Below the pieces are notes generated by a model, which did no database searches, was not told where the DNA came from, and was given only the letters and a program-made list of their open reading frames with translations. From NCBI GenBank assembly GCA_030435675.1, contig CM059623.1, positions 8,396,012 to 8,460,011 on the forward strand: DNA of 64,000 bases. The letters run 5' to 3'. Position 1 is the stretch's first letter. Each line of letters begins with the position of its first letter. The position numbers and the translations under genes are program-made. Source of the DNA: Steinernema hermaphroditum. Taxonomy: Eukaryota; Nematoda; Chromadorea; Rhabditida; Steinernematidae. Below are positions 60,922-64,000 of the stretch, one piece after another.

Positions 60922-61921
60922 ACCTGCCCGCTATACGTTCCACGCAACCAATGTTCACTACGTGATAAGATGCTCGCCAAAACAGAGATAAACGTCTTCA
61001 AACAATGAAGATACGTAAATTACTGCTGCCACGCGGTAAAATCCTCAGCGATACGACGATAATAAATGGTGCGGATCTTGCTCCAAGCACCGTGACGAAA
61101 CACAAGCGTCACACAACAACGAACGGCTTCACAAACGACGACGACGACAACGATAAGTTGATATGCGGACACTGGTCGCGCAAGATACAACGAACAACAA
61201 CGGTGCTTATCTTTTCACTCTTTATGAATTGTCCCTCTGGACTGCACCAAACTACAACAACGAATCTACAGTGATTCACACAAAAACACAACGATCCAAT
61301 GATCGAACAACAAGTCCGAACGGCCTGGACTTCAGTCGTCGCTTCCAACTCGAACGTGAGCCGCTTCGCTTCGTCAGTGAACGCAGCGCCCGCGAAATCT
61401 TCACGCTGCAGCCGACAGAATGTTCTCGAATCCGTTGACGGTAGAAATCGTGGCAAGACCAGGCTGACGCAATCAAACGGCACTTCGTAGACTTCAGACA
61501 TTCAGTTTCAGCGCATCGTAGACATCGTAGGTGTGATGGAACATCCATCAGGCAGGTTAAAACAACAGAACATGGCACTAAATGTGCAGATATTAGTAGA
61601 AATACAATGATAAGCGATAAAAAGGAACATCGCGACAGGGTTGTCGCGACACGTCGTCCGCCCTGAAGTGACATTTCAAATTTGAACGTGGCAACAACCC
61701 GGCCGAATCCATCTGGATCAGCGCGTTTTTGGATGGCGTCAGAAGATCTGCGGCGTCCTCTGTGCATCGCATGAAGGTGTCCAGCGAGGAAATGCGTCGA
61801 ATTGCAGGATGGAAGTCACTCGAGACGCCTTTGTCTTCCAAAGATAAGAAGCCCTCCGGCCGGCGATAACCCCGGAAGACGCCTCCCTCCGACGCCTTCG
61901 CGTCGTTTTCTCTCCTCTCCG
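60922..61921. other. No supported gene
   Basis: About 1 kb with CAACGA and ACGACG low-complexity runs near 61100-61270. No domain-bearing frame. It may include the promoter of the membrane-protein gene to the right. Confidence 0.45.
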
Positions 61922-64000
61922 ATGTCTTCGCGGGCGCTTCTTTTCCTCTGCTGCGCCTTCTTCGCCGTCGCCGTGGATGGCGATGTCGGTGAGTCATCGC
62001 CAGCTTCCCCTCTAGCCCTCCTTCAGGCACCTGCAGGCACCAGAATCCGCCGCCTTCGTGGCTCACCACCACGGGCCATGGCCTCGAGGGGTGGGCCACC
62101 GCCGGCGTTCCCCCGACGGGGCCCAACTTCTGTCTCCAGGGGAGCGAGAACAAGACGAGGCTCGAGGTAGACTACCATATCAACCTCTCGCGATCCGTCG
62201 TCCTCGAGCAACGCAGGCTGAACGTTAGCTTCGTCAACCGTAGGTTTACGCACCGAGGGGATTATGGCATCGAATTGTTCAGAGAATGCGTGCCACAACA
62301 AGGACCCGCGGATCACGTACTGCGTCCCCTTCTGCGCGATGCCGAGCCTCCAGGCCGTGGCCTCTCTGAAGGCGCTGACTTCCTCCGACCCGAAGGAGGT
62401 GGCGGAGGCGATCCACGCGGAGCTCGACAAGGCCAAGGACTGGGTCGTCACCGTAATCAAGGTGAGCGGGCACCGATGTGGTAACTGGTCTCAGACTCAA
62501 TTAACTAAACGGATTTTGTGAATTTGGGTTTGGACCAAAGAGGCGCAAATTTTGATGCAGAGAGGAACACCGGTCAGAACGGATCAACAACTCTATTCAT
62601 GTTGCATAGGATCTCGGCGTTACTTTCGATGGTACTCAACGGGTCGATGCGTCTCTCCTCGCCACTCCGCCAAATTACAAACTAGATAGCTCGACGGCTA
62701 AATATAAATATTTTGGGATGTAGTTCGAGAACCATAGGAACAGAAGAACCCCAGAAGAAACTCCGAAAGAACCCAAAAAAACTATCCTCTGCTTCCAGGT
62801 GAACTTCCGCGCCGTTCCACAGGCGCACCTCGACGTGCAGTCCTTCCCGGACCCCTCCTGGTGCAGCGTCTACATTGGCATCGACACCGCCTCCGACTCC
62901 TACCTCTTCGAGATCCAAATCGCCCGTATCCTTCTCTCATAACCAAATAAATGTTTGCTTAACATTCGTTTACCGTTCGTTCACCGTTTTGTTTACCGCC
63001 GTTAGTGGCGTCTCAAATATGGCGTGTCGACTGATAAGGAACGGGATGGCCCTTCGAGGCTTCACCGACCATTTGGCGTCGGGATGTGCCGCGAAAGGTG
63101 TGAGTTTTTCTTCCTTTGGGGCCATCTTTTGCCTCTTATTGTCCTGGAGGGCTTCCGGCTCTTCCTGATCATCTCCCATCATAGGGAGCCCCTTTCGGCC
63201 TGGGAGGCGGTGGTGGAGGCGGCTAAGTACGGCGTCGTCACCTGGACTCTCCTCTTATCGGTCCGCCCCGGTCCGCGTCACCCTCTGCCACTTCTAGTTT
63301 CAGGCCCTCGTCCTCTTCTTGAGAGGTGCCTTCGCGCCCTCGATCCTCATGCTCTTCTGGAACTCCGCCGGATCGCTGTACCCTCTGATTACATACGTCA
63401 TCGATCACTCATGGTTCGTCGTTTAGTTCGAATTTTCAATGATTACACGCGGCCTTATAAGGGCGCTTCCCGCAGAGAAGCACCTCTAAGGCGATCGAAA
63501 AACAAAATTTACGAAATTAGATAGCAACCAGCATGCGCCTTTTTAACAACGTTTGTAGAGGACACAGCCCTGTCCACAATAACCCCTGTTTTCAGTGTGC
63601 GCCACCTAACGAACAACGTAAATTTCTACGTTTATCTTCTTGTCCTCGACGTCATCCGGCTCCTCAACGTTCCCCGGCTCCTCGGTGTCTCCGATCTCAC
63701 ATTGGAGCACCCGCCGCGTGTCTTCGAAATCTCCGAAGCCACTCCCCAAAATGCAGATTCGTACATCTTCGCGTTGTTGTTTTCGATCCTTCTAGGTATT
63801 CAACACTCTCACTGTCTCTCAAGACATCAGCTCTTTAGCCGGTGTTGCTCACCTACTCTACTGCAAACCTCCTGAGGCGGGCGCCAGAGGCACTTCAGGC
63901 CTTGTGGCGGCCTTCTTCGGGGTATTCCTCGCCAACCTCCCGCCCCTCTTTGGTAACTTCGTGGCCGCCGCCATCGCAGCGCACCTCATCGGAAACATCG
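61922..64000 (+). CDS. Multi-exon secretory-pathway membrane protein, truncated by the window edge
   Basis: The first exon (61922-61988) encodes a signal peptide (ALLFLCCAFFAVAV). Exon 2 starts at 62027 and encodes an ectodomain with N-glycosylation sites, including NKT and NLS, and Cys residues. An intron after SFVN joins it to NACHNKDPRITYCVPFCAMP. A further exon starts near 62801 (VNFRAVPQAHLDVQSF). Later exons (about 63184-63290, 63302-63418, 63598-63795 and 63840 to the edge) are hydrophobic with several putative transmembrane helices, for example YGVVTWTLLLS and GLVAAFFGVFLANLPPLFGN. I do not recognise the family. The exon chain past 62.9 kb is tentative, and the 3' end is outside the window. 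Confidence 0.6.

Overview
The window looks like nuclear DNA of a nematode. Genes have many short introns (often 40-50 nt) ending in TTTTCAG or TTTTAG, and a splice-acceptor AG lies within about 25 nt of the start codon of most genes, as expected for spliced-leader trans-splicing. Two genes encode CX-module proteins, a nematode family. The coq-2 gene carries the pair of alternative exons known from rhodoquinone-making helminths, the WRN helicase has no exonuclease domain, and the bZIP protein resembles nematode ATF-7. I cannot name the genus.

The left two thirds (about 2.9-47.7 kb) is gene-dense. Plus-strand genes are CX-module protein 1, coq-2, RhoGDI, MPP6, UBA3, CCT-5, an ATF-7-like bZIP and a selenocysteine-containing thioredoxin reductase. 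Minus-strand genes are RFC2, TSR2 and DDB1 (closely spaced, probably one operon), an ankyrin-repeat protein, a WRN-type RecQ helicase, CX-module protein 2, a kinesin-14, a small unknown gene and a PMF1/Nnf1-like kinetochore subunit. Most are housekeeping genes for DNA replication and repair, ubiquitin and NEDD8 conjugation, chromosome segregation, RNA processing and redox metabolism. Two recent transposon insertions interrupt this part: a mariner-type element in an RFC2 intron, and a composite Mutator-like element just upstream of the kinesin start codon.

From about 47.7 to 61 kb is a transposon and repeat block: a 1.1 kb palindromic element, a second mariner-type element nested in an older inverted repeat, a decayed DIRS/PAT-like tyrosine-recombinase retrotransposon, an inverted-repeat DNA transposon inside or beside it, a 21-bp minisatellite, and two 284-bp LTRs flanking a proline-rich region. 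From about 61.9 kb a multi-exon gene for a secretory-pathway membrane protein starts and runs off the right edge.

The strongest observations are the coq-2 mutually exclusive exons, which imply a ubiquinone/rhodoquinone switch, and the UGA selenocysteine codon of thioredoxin reductase with a well-formed SECIS hairpin 47 nt downstream. Exon boundaries were read by eye from frame, splice consensus and family similarity.
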